Below are positions 15,778 through 24,233 of a stretch of DNA of 64,000 bases, piece by piece; positions within the stretch are counted from its first letter, which is position 1, and every line of letters starts with the position of its first letter. The position numbers were made by a program, and so were the translations under genes. The DNA comes from Verrucomicrobiia bacterium (GTDB taxonomy: Bacteria; Verrucomicrobiota; Verrucomicrobiia; Limisphaerales; JAEYXS01): NCBI GenBank assembly GCA_036405135.1, contig DASWYF010000037.1, positions 1 through 64,000 on the forward strand, given 5' to 3'. Under the pieces are notes generated by a model, which had not been told where the DNA came from, did no database searches, and was given only the letters and a program-made list of their open reading frames with translations.

Positions 15778-17439
15778 ATGAGTGAGGCAGAGAAAACGGT
15801 TGCCACTACGTCAAGTGAAGTGAAACCCAAGAAACGTTCCTGGCGCTGGCGCTTCTTCCGCTTCGTAGTGCTGAGCTTCGCGGCGCTAGTGACGCTGTTC
15901 ATTCTGTTCCATGCCGTAGAGAACTGGCGGGGTAAACGTGCATGGGATCAATACCGCAAGGAGCAAGAGGCGAAAGGTGTGAGCTTTGATTTCAACAGCA
16001 TCGTGCCGCCGCCGGTTCCCGAAGAAAAGAATTTCGCGATGACGCCGTTGTTGAAGCCGCTCTATGAATTTAATCCGCCTGATATTCAGCCTCGTCACAG
16101 AGATACAAATGCTATCGAGAGAATTCCTGATTTTTATCCTCAACCGCACGAGGCAAGTTTGGATTTACCCTCATTGAGCACGTGGCGATACGGCGTCGGT
16201 TCAACGCTTAAGCTGTGGCAAAAGGCGATTTTTGCCTCTACCAACTTGCAGCATCGAGCTGAGATGGCTGAACCGGCGGACGATGTTTTATATGCGTTGA
16301 AGCAATTCGATGCCCAGCTTGATGAATTGCATCAAGCCAGCCAGACCCGCCCTTTGACACGATACCAGATCGAATACGCACATGAGCCCAAGGTTGAGAT
16401 TTTACTGCCGCATCTGACCAGGGTGAAGAACATCGAGAAAGTGCTGGCGATTCGAGCGTCGGCTTATCTGGAAAAAGGGGAGGTGGAGAAAGCTTTTGAT
16501 GATGTGAACCTCATTTTGTTTGTGGCGGAACCGCTGAAAGATGAGCCGATTTTTATCAGCCACTTGGTTCGCAAAGTCTGTTTCGAGTATGGCATCAAAG
16601 TCATCTGGTTGGGCATGGTGAATCATAAATGGAAACCCGAACATTTGACCTATTGGCAAAGCCGAATGACAGAATATGACTTCGTGAAGGACATTCATCA
16701 CGGCTTACAAGGCGAGCGGTTGATGGGGGATGGCACGATTGAGTTTTTGCGCAGAAATCCTCATCGGATCGACGACTTCACTGAGATGTTTTATCAATTA
16801 TCCCAAGGGTCAGGCTATTGGGTGGATTTTGAGGCGCTTAGTTCAAAGGGTTGGCTTTGCAGGCTGATTCCGGATGGCTGGTTTTATATGGAGCGAGTGA
16901 ATTACAATCAGGCTTTCGACCGATACTTGCTGACGCCAGCGGCGAAGGAGAAGACGACTGTGGATGTGAAAAGTGTGATGGATGCAGACGGTGAATTTTC
17001 GCGCTTCTTGGGTGGTAAAAACCCTATCAAGCATGTCACAGGCCATACTGTCATAGTGAAGAACCTTATGCCCGCACTGACTATGTTCTTCCAGAAAGCG
17101 GTTCACGCTCAATCCACCTTCGATCTGGCTCTGGTAGCCATGGCTCTGGAAAAGTATCATCTGAAACATCAGGATTATCCGGAAACTCTGTCTGTATTGG
17201 TGCCTGATTTCGCGCCTTCTCTTCCTCTGGATATCCTGTCCAAGGCACCATTCAAATATGAGCGGCAGTCTAAGGATGCATTTCGCCTCTGGTCGCTGGG
17301 ATGGAACCTCAAGGATGATGGCGGCGTCATTGTGCGTAACAGCAAAGCACCTGATGCGACTATCAAATGGGAAGAAGGTGACTGGACATGGCCCCAAGTG
17401 GAAAAAGCTCTCAAGACAAAAGAAGGCGGTTTTGAATAA
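15778..17439 (+). CDS. Large single-pass membrane protein of an ECF module (module B)
   Basis: The ATG at 15778 follows AGGAG by 6-7 bases; the frame is open further upstream only because it runs through repeat DNA. The 553-residue protein has a charged N-terminus (KPKKRSWRWRFFRF), one helix (about residues 28-46), then HAVENWRGKRAWDQYRKEQEAKG. The PPPVPEEKNFAMTPLL motif follows near residues 76-92, one I remember from many verrucomicrobial paralogues. It ends with ALEKYHLKHQDYPETLSVL and SLGWNLKDDGG. It pairs with 12413-14290 as the third gene of a duplicated unit. Location is probably inner membrane with a large periplasmic domain; function unknown. Confidence 0.65.
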   Translation: MSEAEKTVATTSSEVKPKKRSWRWRFFRFVVLSFAALVTLFILFHAVENWRGKRAWDQYRKEQEAKGVSFDFNSIVPPPVPEEKNFAMTPLLKPLYEFNPPDIQPRHRDTNAIERIPDFYPQPHEASLDLPSLSTWRYGVGSTLKLWQKAIFASTNLQHRAEMAEPADDVLYALKQFDAQLDELHQASQTRPLTRYQIEYAHEPKVEILLPHLTRVKNIEKVLAIRASAYLEKGEVEKAFDDVNLILFVAEPLKDEPIFISHLVRKVCFEYGIKVIWLGMVNHKWKPEHLTYWQSRMTEYDFVKDIHHGLQGERLMGDGTIEFLRRNPHRIDDFTEMFYQLSQGSGYWVDFEALSSKGWLCRLIPDGWFYMERVNYNQAFDRYLLTPAAKEKTTVDVKSVMDADGEFSRFLGGKNPIKHVTGHTVIVKNLMPALTMFFQKAVHAQSTFDLALVAMALEKYHLKHQDYPETLSVLVPDFAPSLPLDILSKAPFKYERQSKDAFRLWSLGWNLKDDGGVIVRNSKAPDATIKWEEGDWTWPQVEKALKTKEGGFE

Positions 17440-17486
17440 TTGCTTCCCGGCTTGCGGGAGATGCGCGTTGGGTGTTTGTTTAAGGC

Positions 17487-18566
17487 ATGCACGCGTATCA
17501 GTTGATGGAACATGGGAAACCTGGGCGTTTTGAATATCGTGAAGTGCCTGACCCCATCCCCGGTGCCGATGAAGTGGTGGTGCGGGTGCGGGCTTGCGGG
17601 TTGAATCATTTGGATCTCTGGACGGAGAAAGGGGAGTTGCCCACGCCGATCAAATTGCCACGCACGCAAGGCGGCGAAGTCGCTGGGGAAATCGTGGAGC
17701 TGGGCGGGGATGTGGACCAATGGCAGGTGGGGGATCGCGTGGCCATCCAATCGAATCTCTTTTGTGGGGAGTGCGAGTTCTGCCGTCGTGGAGATGAATC
17801 CATCTGTTTGAAGAGCGAATTGCTCGGTGTGCAGAAGGATGGCGGGTTTGCAGAAAAGGTTCTGGTGCCAGCGCGGGCTTTGGTGCGTTTGCCGGACGCG
17901 GTGGATTTCACAACCGGCGCAGCACTGACACTCGCTGCTAGCACGGCGATGCATATGCTGACGGATCGCACGGAAGTGAAGCCGGGCGATTGGGTGCTGG
18001 TGATGGCGGGGGCGAGTGGCGTGGGCTCAGCGGCGGTGCAGATCGCGAAGCAACTGGGCGGCAAGGTCATCGCCACGGGTTCCACGGTAGAGAAGCGCGA
18101 ATTGGCGAAACAGCTCGGTGCGGATTTCGTGGTCGATACGTCCGCGACGGATTGGTCCGTGGAGGTGCGGAAGATCACGGGCAAGCGCGGTGTGGATGTG
18201 GTGGTGGAGCACATCGGCGGTCCGGTGCTCGAACAGATTTTCCACTGCCTCGCTCGCGGCGGCACGATCGTTACTTGTGGTGCCACGGCGGGACGTGAGA
18301 TCACGTTGAATCTCTGGCCGCTCTTCGTGAAGCAACAACGGCTTATCGGCAGTTACGGGCGTAATCGCGCTGACCTGCAAGCGACACTTGAATGGGCGGC
18401 GGAGGGAAAGATCAAGGCGACGATTGATGCTATCTATCCGCTGGCAGAAGCGAACAAGGCGTATGAGCGGCTGCACGCGCGTCAGGTGTTGGGCAAGGTG
18501 CTCGTGGAACCGGGGATGGTGAAGGAGGATAAGTGGTCAAAGCGGGGAGCGGGGCCGTCGTTTTGA
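17487..18566 (+). CDS. Zinc-type medium-chain alcohol dehydrogenase/quinone oxidoreductase family protein
   Basis: The 359-residue enzyme has an N-terminal GroES-like domain and a Rossmann domain with GASGVGSAAVQIAKQLGG (about residues 169-186) for NADPH or NADH. Four cysteines C93, C96, C99 and C107 form the structural-zinc lobe. The catalytic-site cysteine (C38, ACGLNHLDLW) is present, but the histidine usually found in the next motif (G-H-E) is glycine here (GGE, 62-64). This is a variation known in several reductase branches. The substrate is unknown. It is not obviously linked to its neighbours. Confidence 0.85.
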   Translation: MHAYQLMEHGKPGRFEYREVPDPIPGADEVVVRVRACGLNHLDLWTEKGELPTPIKLPRTQGGEVAGEIVELGGDVDQWQVGDRVAIQSNLFCGECEFCRRGDESICLKSELLGVQKDGGFAEKVLVPARALVRLPDAVDFTTGAALTLAASTAMHMLTDRTEVKPGDWVLVMAGASGVGSAAVQIAKQLGGKVIATGSTVEKRELAKQLGADFVVDTSATDWSVEVRKITGKRGVDVVVEHIGGPVLEQIFHCLARGGTIVTCGATAGREITLNLWPLFVKQQRLIGSYGRNRADLQATLEWAAEGKIKATIDAIYPLAEANKAYERLHARQVLGKVLVEPGMVKEDKWSKRGAGPSF

Positions 18567-18648
18567 GTTTTTCCAAACGATCTGGCAATGGCACTATGCT
18601 TCCAATTAGATTTGTTCAGATTACCGCACATCAAACCAAGGTTGATCA

Positions 18649-19182
18649 ATGAATAGCGTGATTTCCGTTTTCGAAATGAAGCATAAGTTAGGATATTTTT
18701 TGATCGAACGACTTTGCTGGTTTTGCGCGTTGGTTTGTTCATTTCATTTAGCGTATGCAGGCGAAAGCATCATTTTCAGTTCATACAAGGACGGGCTTTA
18801 TCACAACTATGGGGTGAGCGATATAGATCTGGAAAAATCACCTGCCTGGTTTCCTGCAGACGGAAAATTTTCTCCCCCGATCAACTCTCTGGTTGAGAAA
18901 ACATTTGAAAACCTCAAACAGAAGCATGGTGCAAATGCGGTCTGTTCTTTGGAAAATATTTCCTTCTTCAACGTGGGGAGGACAAAGAACATCGGGCCAT
19001 CTTCCGGTCTCAGCAATGCTGGGCGTGATGCGCTGGTTGCAAAAGGAAAATGGGTTTGCATCGTTGATGTCAGCATTACCACCAAAAATGAAAACCGGGT
19101 TGATATTAAGCAGGACGCGTGTGTTTTGCTCTTGGATGGAACTGTAGCCCGGCTTGTCAGCCGGACAAAGGAGCTGCCGTGA
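18649..19182 (+). CDS. Secreted protein of unknown function
   Basis: A 177-residue product with a long N-terminal region ending in a hydrophobic segment (CWFCALVCSFHLAYAG, cleavage expected near residue 38). A second possible start is the Met at residue 10. The mature part (about 140 residues) has two cysteines and no recognised motif. The DNA is clearly more AT-rich than its neighbours, which suggests a later arrival. No partner gene is apparent. Confidence 0.55.
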   Translation: MNSVISVFEMKHKLGYFLIERLCWFCALVCSFHLAYAGESIIFSSYKDGLYHNYGVSDIDLEKSPAWFPADGKFSPPINSLVEKTFENLKQKHGANAVCSLENISFFNVGRTKNIGPSSGLSNAGRDALVAKGKWVCIVDVSITTKNENRVDIKQDACVLLLDGTVARLVSRTKELP

Positions 19183-19288
19183 CGAGATCTGATAGGTTAT
19201 ACACGTTGTTTTGGGTGTTTTTGAGAACTGGTGGTTGTGAGTTAACTTTTTGATTTGTAGGAGGTTGCAGATTCTGCGTGCAGAATTG

Positions 19289-19304
19289 TGTCATTTATGT
19301 GACA
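19289..19304. promoter_or_regulatory. Palindrome before the DUF47/Pit operon, possible operator
   Basis: TGTCA and TGACA half-sites face each other across six bases, 11 bases upstream of the chosen DUF47 start. The TGTCAT half resembles half of a Pho box, but the direct repeat that defines one is absent. The palindrome may instead be a leader hairpin. Confidence 0.25.
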
Positions 19305-19315
19305 ACCTGTGCGCC

Positions 19316-19945
19316 ATGTTTTCACTGCAACAGCTATTTGGTGAAGGTGACAAGTTTTTTGATCTGCTGGAAGCCAGCGCGGAAGAGGCGCGGAACAGCA
19401 TGCGCTGCCTCGTCGATTTCCTGAAGCATCCGAACAAAACGGGTGCCATGGATGAATTCGTCCTGACGCGCCGGAAGGAGAAGCGCATCACTGAGCAGAT
19501 CAGTGAGGAACTGGTGCGCACATTCGTCACTGGCTTGGAGCGTGAAGAGATCGAGGCGCTTTCACACGCACTCTATAAGATTCCCAAGACGGTGGAGAAG
19601 TTCGCCGAGCGTTATCATCTGGCCAGCGCTCAGATGAAGGATGTGGATTTCAGCAAGCAGGCGGAAGCCGTGGAGAAGACTGCTGAGATCCTTGTGCAGA
19701 TGGTGAAGCTGCTGCGCAAGCTGCCGCCGCTCGAGAAGGTGAAAGAATTAAACGACCGCCTGCAGTACGTGGAAGGCGAAGCGGACAAGATCATGCTGGA
19801 ACTGCTCAAGGAGCTTTACGCCGGCAAGTATGACCCGATCAAAACGATGATCGCCAAGGATCTCTACGAGCTGCTCGAGAAGGTCGTGGACCGCTGCCGC
19901 GATGCCGGTGGTGTGGTGACGCACATCGTGTTGAAGAATTCGTAA
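19316..19945 (+). CDS. DUF47 (PhoU-like) protein, Pit accessory factor
   Basis: The 209-residue all-helical protein belongs to the DUF47/PhoU-like family (FFDLLEASAEEARNSMRCL at the start; EKVVDRCRDAGGVVTHIVLKNS at the end). Members are usually encoded just before a Pit phosphate transporter and are thought to tune it. Here the transporter begins 12 bases after the stop, so the two are almost certainly cotranscribed. The start at 19316 (MFSLQQLFGEGD) fits the family length; the frame extends 22 codons upstream. Confidence 0.9.
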   Translation: MFSLQQLFGEGDKFFDLLEASAEEARNSMRCLVDFLKHPNKTGAMDEFVLTRRKEKRITEQISEELVRTFVTGLEREEIEALSHALYKIPKTVEKFAERYHLASAQMKDVDFSKQAEAVEKTAEILVQMVKLLRKLPPLEKVKELNDRLQYVEGEADKIMLELLKELYAGKYDPIKTMIAKDLYELLEKVVDRCRDAGGVVTHIVLKNS

Positions 19946-19957
19946 GCACTTGCCCGC

Positions 19958-21028
19958 ATGACACTGATTCTTTGCGTCATATTGGTCGCGTTGATTTTCG
20001 AGTACATCAACGGCTTCCATGACACGGCCAACTCCATCGCCACGGTCGTTGCCACGAAAGTGCTGACGCCGAAGCAGGCGGTGGCCATGGCGGCGATCTG
20101 TAACTTGATCGGTGCGTTGATGGGCTCCGCAGTGGCCAGCACCATCGGCAAAGGCTTGGTGGATATCGATTACGTGACCTCTGCCACGATCTTGTGCGGA
20201 TTACTCTCTGGCATCATCTGGAATTTGATCACGTGGTATTTCGGCATCCCGTCCAGTTCCAGCCATGCATTGATCGGCGGTCTGGTGGGTTCCACGCTGG
20301 CGGCGGCGCATGGGAATTGGGACGTGATCCATTTCACGGAGAAGGGCGGCATCCTGCAAAAGGTGATCATTCCGATGTTCGTATCCCCGATCTGCGGCAT
20401 CGTGATGGGTTTCGTCATCATGGGTTTCTTGTATTACTTCCTGCGCAAGTGGCGGCCTAACACAGTTAAAAATGTGTTCGGCAATCTCCAAATCTTCAGT
20501 GCGGCGGGCATGGGCGTGGCGCATGGCTTGAACGATGCTCAAAAGACCATGGGTATCATCGCGCTGACATTGCTGGCGGGAACGAAAGCCGGCTCGCTCG
20601 ATCAAATCCCTCACTTCATGGATTTCTTGAAGACGACAGAGCCAGTCCCGGGGCAAAAGCTGGAAGTGGCACTGTGGATCAAACTCATGTGCGCGGTCAC
20701 GATGGCGGCGGGCACTTGGGCGGGTGGCTGGAAGATCATCAAGACATTGGGGCATAAGATGGTGCGTCTGCAACCCGTGCATGGCTTTGCTGCGGAAACG
20801 ACAGCAGCGACGGTCATCAGTGTGGCGAGCTTCTTCGGTATCCCGCTTTCTACCACTCACGTTATCTCCTCCTCCATCATGGGCGTGGGCGCGGCGAAGC
20901 GCCTGAACGCAGTGAAGTGGACGGTGGTGGAGCGCATGGTGTGGGCGTGGGTGTTCACGCTGCCGGTGACGGGGATTTTGGGTTATCTCATGGTGCGGTT
21001 CGGGATTTTGGTGGGTTGGATGGATTGA
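19958..21028 (+). CDS. Inorganic phosphate transporter, PiT family
   Basis: The 356-residue membrane protein has about ten transmembrane segments. Both halves of the PiT inverted repeat are visible: GFHDTANSIATVVATK near residues 19-34 and GLNDAQKTMGIIALT near 188-202. The family imports phosphate as a metal-phosphate complex or with cations at low affinity. The length is somewhat shorter than the E. coli protein and normal for the DUF47-linked type. It is the second gene of the DUF47-pit pair; a heptad array follows its stop within a few bases. Confidence 0.93.
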   Translation: MTLILCVILVALIFEYINGFHDTANSIATVVATKVLTPKQAVAMAAICNLIGALMGSAVASTIGKGLVDIDYVTSATILCGLLSGIIWNLITWYFGIPSSSSHALIGGLVGSTLAAAHGNWDVIHFTEKGGILQKVIIPMFVSPICGIVMGFVIMGFLYYFLRKWRPNTVKNVFGNLQIFSAAGMGVAHGLNDAQKTMGIIALTLLAGTKAGSLDQIPHFMDFLKTTEPVPGQKLEVALWIKLMCAVTMAAGTWAGGWKIIKTLGHKMVRLQPVHGFAAETTAATVISVASFFGIPLSTTHVISSSIMGVGAAKRLNAVKWTVVERMVWAWVFTLPVTGILGYLMVRFGILVGWMD

Positions 21029-21032
21029 GAGG

Positions 21033-21073
21033 GCAGTTGAGGGTGGATGGTTGAGAGTTGAGAGAAAGTTTGA
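21033..21073 (-). repeat. Heptad-periodic array, copy O
   Basis: On the minus strand, units such as AACTCTC and AACCATC recur every 7 bases. The array starts 5 bases after the pit stop and runs directly into the GCCTC...GCTACG element at 21074. Confidence 0.6.
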
Positions 21074-21096
21074 GCCTCGTCACCTCGGCTGCTACG
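21074..21096 (+). repeat. GCCTC...GGCTGCTACG element, copy 1
   Basis: A 23-base unit starting GCCTCGTCACCTCGGC and ending GCTACG. Relatives are at 27617-27692 (inverted pair), 41470-41499 (minus) and 53806-53828. Confidence 0.6.
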
Positions 21097-21105
21097 GTTG
21101 CAACC

Positions 21106-21708
21106 ATGTTTGCTGAAGAAGATGCAGCGGTAAAAGTATTGGTGGTCATCGGCAGTCCGGCGCAGAAGTCGGTGACGGCCACGGTGATGATGCAGATTGC
21201 GGACCGCATTAAGAAACGCGGCGGCATTGTGGATGTGCTGGACCTGAGCCTCGAACCTCTGCCGCTCTTCAATCCCGAGACGGCTTTTAAGGCGGAGTAT
21301 TATGCACCCGTTCGCGAACGTGTGTTAAAGGCGGATGTCATCGTGGTGGGCACGCCCGATTATCACGGGAGCATCAGCAGCACGCTCAAGAATTTTCTCG
21401 ATCATTTCTGGAAGGAGTATGCGGGCAAGCTCATCGCGTCCGTGGTCGGCTCGTTCGAAAAAGGGCTGACGGTGACGGATCAGATCCGCACGGTGGCGCG
21501 GCAATCCTATGCGTGGTCCATGCCGTATGCCATGGCGTTTCAGGACAAGGAAGACGTCATTGACGGCAAGCTGCTCAGCGAGACGTTCACGAAGCGCGTG
21601 GATATGTTCGCACGGGATGTGGTGGTGTATGGCAAGGTGCTGGCAGAGCAACGTAAGTATGATCTGGAATCGGCAGAAGTGGGCTTCATGGTGCGGTATC
21701 GGAAATAA
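21106..21708 (+). CDS. NADPH-dependent FMN reductase family protein
   Basis: The 200-residue flavodoxin-like protein has the flavin-phosphate loop GSPAQKSVT near residues 15-24 and the family motif TPDYHGSISSTLKNFLDHF near 83-101. The family reduces flavins or quinones, or small xenobiotics, using NAD(P)H. The start at 21106 is chosen because the upstream extension of the frame is repeat DNA. The next gene starts 9 bases later. Confidence 0.85.
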   Translation: MFAEEDAAVKVLVVIGSPAQKSVTATVMMQIADRIKKRGGIVDVLDLSLEPLPLFNPETAFKAEYYAPVRERVLKADVIVVGTPDYHGSISSTLKNFLDHFWKEYAGKLIASVVGSFEKGLTVTDQIRTVARQSYAWSMPYAMAFQDKEDVIDGKLLSETFTKRVDMFARDVVVYGKVLAEQRKYDLESAEVGFMVRYRK

Positions 21709-21716
21709 TTCTCCCT

Positions 21717-22307
21717 ATGCAAATGCCGGCGGATAATTCCGGGCAGCCGCCGAAATTGCCGCCGCCTTTATCCGATGCAAATGAGGCGCAGCGGCTGGGA
21801 TTGACGCTGGAGGTGTATCAACGGCTCAAGCGGCAATCGAGGACGGGAGATGTGGCGGCGGACTTGCACGCGATGACGGAGGCAGCCTCTGCGCGCGGCG
21901 ATGCCATGGGAGACGATATCGCACAGGATGACTCGGCATATCAGCGGATGCGCAATGAACAAGGCGTATTCAAAAAACGTGGAGAAGCACCGGGATTACT
22001 CAGGATGGCAAGTGAGGCACCCGGCGAGGTGGCGCGAACGATTCTGTTCTTTTTAGCGTTCTTGGTTCAATTGTGCCTTTTGAGCATCTGGCATCAGAAT
22101 ACGGGACGCAGAGAACTTGGCGCATTATGGCTGGTTATCTTTGTATTGCTTGGGATCACGTCGATGATCATCTCAGGTGTCATCTGGCGGGCTTTGGGTG
22201 AAAGGGCGAGGGATGTCATCCGGTTGCTGATACGGTTCTGGCCGATCACGCTGCCGCTGTTTATTTTCCTGCTGGGTCTGTTGAAGATGCTGTTCGGTCC
22301 ACCGTGA
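21717..22307 (+). CDS. Membrane protein of unknown function
   Basis: The 196-residue product has a charged, probably cytoplasmic N-terminal half (about 95 residues, with LGLTLEVYQRLKRQSR) and then three hydrophobic segments: about 102-122, 133-152 and 168-190. No family is recognised. It is 9 bases downstream of the FMN reductase, so cotranscription is likely. Confidence 0.6.
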   Translation: MQMPADNSGQPPKLPPPLSDANEAQRLGLTLEVYQRLKRQSRTGDVAADLHAMTEAASARGDAMGDDIAQDDSAYQRMRNEQGVFKKRGEAPGLLRMASEAPGEVARTILFFLAFLVQLCLLSIWHQNTGRRELGALWLVIFVLLGITSMIISGVIWRALGERARDVIRLLIRFWPITLPLFIFLLGLLKMLFGPP

Positions 22308-22363
22308 AATTTAAAAGTTTGAGCAGTTAACCTGCTTTCAACTGATTTAACGATTTCGAAACG

Positions 22364-22386
22364 CGAGGACGAGGGCGACTACGACC
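22364..22386 (+). repeat. GAGGACGA-type tract, copy 2
   Basis: CGAGGACGA followed by GGGCGACTACGACC, about 50 bases before the nadA start. Confidence 0.45.
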
Positions 22387-22434
22387 TTTTAACCGCCCGT
22401 TGACGATGGGGCCGGTCAATCGTAGTGTCTGCCC

Positions 22435-23439
22435 ATGATCGATTTGACGGAGATTACTCCAGCAGGGGTAGATCGTTTTGGCCTCCGGAAGCCCATGGCT
22501 CCGGCGCAGTATGATGCCCTATCGCGCAAGATCCTGGAGCTGAAGAAGAAGCTCAACGCCATCATCCTGGCGCATAACTACCAAGTGTCCGAGATTCAGG
22601 ACGTGGCGGATTATGTGGGTGACTCGCTTGGCCTCGCACAACAAGCCGCCAAGACGAGTGCGGATGTGATCGTTTTCTGCGGGGTGCATTTCATGGCGGA
22701 GACGGCGAAGATTCTCAATCCGAACAAGGTCGTCATCTTGCCGGATAAGGACGCGGGTTGCTCACTGGAAGAGAGTTGCCCGGGTGAAAAACTGAAGGCG
22801 TTCCAGGCGACGAATCCGAATTTTTACACCATCGCGTATATCAATTGCAGCGCGGAGGTGAAGGCGCTGAGCGATGTGATCGTGACGAGCGGTAACGCGA
22901 TGAAGATCGTGAACGCGGCACCGAAGGACAAGGACCTGCTCTTCGTGCCGGATGAGAATCTGGGCTCATGGGTGATGGAGAAGACGGGTCGCCCGATGAC
23001 TTTGTGGAAGGGCAATTGCTACGTGCACGTGGAGTGGACGCACGCAGCGATTTCGAAGATCCGGCAGACGCATCCGCACGCGCCGCTGGTGGCGCATCCG
23101 GAATGCACGAAGGCCGTGCGCATGCTGGCGGATGAGGTGTGCTCCACGGAGAAGATGGTGACGTATTGCCAGAAATCTCCGGCGAAGGAGATCATCATCG
23201 CCACGGAAGCAGGCATGCTGCATCGCCTGCAGAAGGAGTGCCCGGGCAAGACATTCATCCCGGCGCCCACGGAGAATTGCCGGTGCAACGAGTGTCACTT
23301 CATGAAGATGAACACGCTCGAGAAGCTGTATGATTGCATGCTGAACCTGAATCCACAGGTGGAGTTGCCGAAGGAGATCATCGAGCGGGCGCGGTTGCCG
23401 ATCGAGCGGATGTTGGAGATCTCGGCGCGGCCGGAGTGA
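22435..23439 (+). CDS. nadA: Quinolinate synthase NadA
   Basis: The enzyme condenses iminoaspartate with dihydroxyacetone phosphate to give quinolinate in NAD synthesis, using an oxygen-sensitive 4Fe-4S cluster. The 334 residues carry the family motifs LAHNYQ (45-50), CGVHFMAETAKIL (C82), GNCYVHVEW (C194) and NCRCNECHFMKMNTL (C282, C284, C287). C82, C194 and one of the last group are the expected cluster ligands. Length and motif order are normal. No other nad gene is adjacent, so it appears to be a single-gene unit. Confidence 0.96.
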   Translation: MIDLTEITPAGVDRFGLRKPMAPAQYDALSRKILELKKKLNAIILAHNYQVSEIQDVADYVGDSLGLAQQAAKTSADVIVFCGVHFMAETAKILNPNKVVILPDKDAGCSLEESCPGEKLKAFQATNPNFYTIAYINCSAEVKALSDVIVTSGNAMKIVNAAPKDKDLLFVPDENLGSWVMEKTGRPMTLWKGNCYVHVEWTHAAISKIRQTHPHAPLVAHPECTKAVRMLADEVCSTEKMVTYCQKSPAKEIIIATEAGMLHRLQKECPGKTFIPAPTENCRCNECHFMKMNTLEKLYDCMLNLNPQVELPKEIIERARLPIERMLEISARPE

Positions 23440-23516
23440 TGGCCACAAAAAGGCACAGAAGGCGCAAAAGGGGAGAACTTTGGAAGCGTTCTCTGAGGTC
23501 ACGCGCTAGGCTTGCT

Positions 23517-23560
23517 CACTCCTCACCCCAGCCCTCTCCTCATTGAGAGGAGAGGGAGAA
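23517..23560 (+). repeat. CCCTCTCC-type palindromic repeat, copy 3
   Basis: Hairpin CCCTCTCCTC-attga-GAGGAGAGGG downstream of nadA. One pair differs from the other copies (T-A in place of C-G), which keeps the stem. Confidence 0.7.
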
Positions 23561-23611
23561 CATCTGTCGCCGTTGAGGTTGTTTCACGACGCTGTATTTC
23601 GGCAGCGTCTT

Positions 23612-23650
23612 TCACTATCCACCATTGACCATCCACTACCTACTTTCCAG
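23612..23650 (+). repeat. Heptad-periodic array, copy Q, overlapping a stop codon
   Basis: Units CACTATC, CACCATT, GACCATC and CACTACC follow each other at 7-base spacing. The array includes the stop codon (23640-23642) of the minus-strand membrane protein gene. Confidence 0.55.
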
Positions 23651-24185
23651 CTCCCCATGGGATCATCACGCCGTAGGGGGCTAGCTTATCCGTCTGCTCT
23701 TTGAAGGCGGGTGGAGGCATGCTGGCACTTTTTAGAACTTCGCCGTTCTTCAATTCCAGCACGAGGGCGTGACGGCCTTCTTTCCGTGACCAATCGACGG
23801 CACCGGTCCAGCGGTGGATCTCGGTTTCCGGGATGGCGACGGTGCGGTTCGGGTAGTGATAGGTGACTTCCCAAGTCACGTCCTTGCCTTTGGCTAAGCG
23901 ACGGATCTCCACGAATTTGCTGCCGAGGGAGAAGTTATAGACCCAGGAGACGCAGATGAACCAGACGGCGAAGGTGATGATTGCGCCTTTGGATTTCTTC
24001 ATCAGGGTCACGGGTTTGTTGAAGCCGGAGCGGATCTCCTTATGAAAGGCAGTTTCCACGCACATGAGGACGAACAGGCCGATGGCGAGGAGGGTGAAAA
24101 AGACGGCCATGGCGATGAAATAGGCAAACTGGGCCCGGGCATCGCCAAAGCTAAGGACAAAATCGGAAACTTCGGTCACGGGCAT
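23640..24185 (-). CDS. Membrane protein of unknown function
   Basis: The ATG at 24185 gives 181 residues; the TTG 16 codons further upstream lies in repeat DNA. Two transmembrane segments are visible (about residues 20-45, IAMAVFFTLLAIGLFVLM; and 66-84, IITFAVWFICVSWVYNF). A soluble C-terminal domain of about 95 residues follows, with HRWTGAVDWSRKEGRHALVLEL. No family is recognised. Its stop codon lies inside a heptad array, so the C-terminal residues may have been shaped by repeat insertion. Confidence 0.6.
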   Translation of the reverse strand: MPVTEVSDFVLSFGDARAQFAYFIAMAVFFTLLAIGLFVLMCVETAFHKEIRSGFNKPVTLMKKSKGAIITFAVWFICVSWVYNFSLGSKFVEIRRLAKGKDVTWEVTYHYPNRTVAIPETEIHRWTGAVDWSRKEGRHALVLELKNGEVLKSASMPPPAFKEQTDKLAPYGVMIPWGAGK

Positions 24186-24233
24186 GAGATAGGGGTAACT
24201 CGCGGGGAGTTTCAAGTTTTCAGTGGAGGACAA

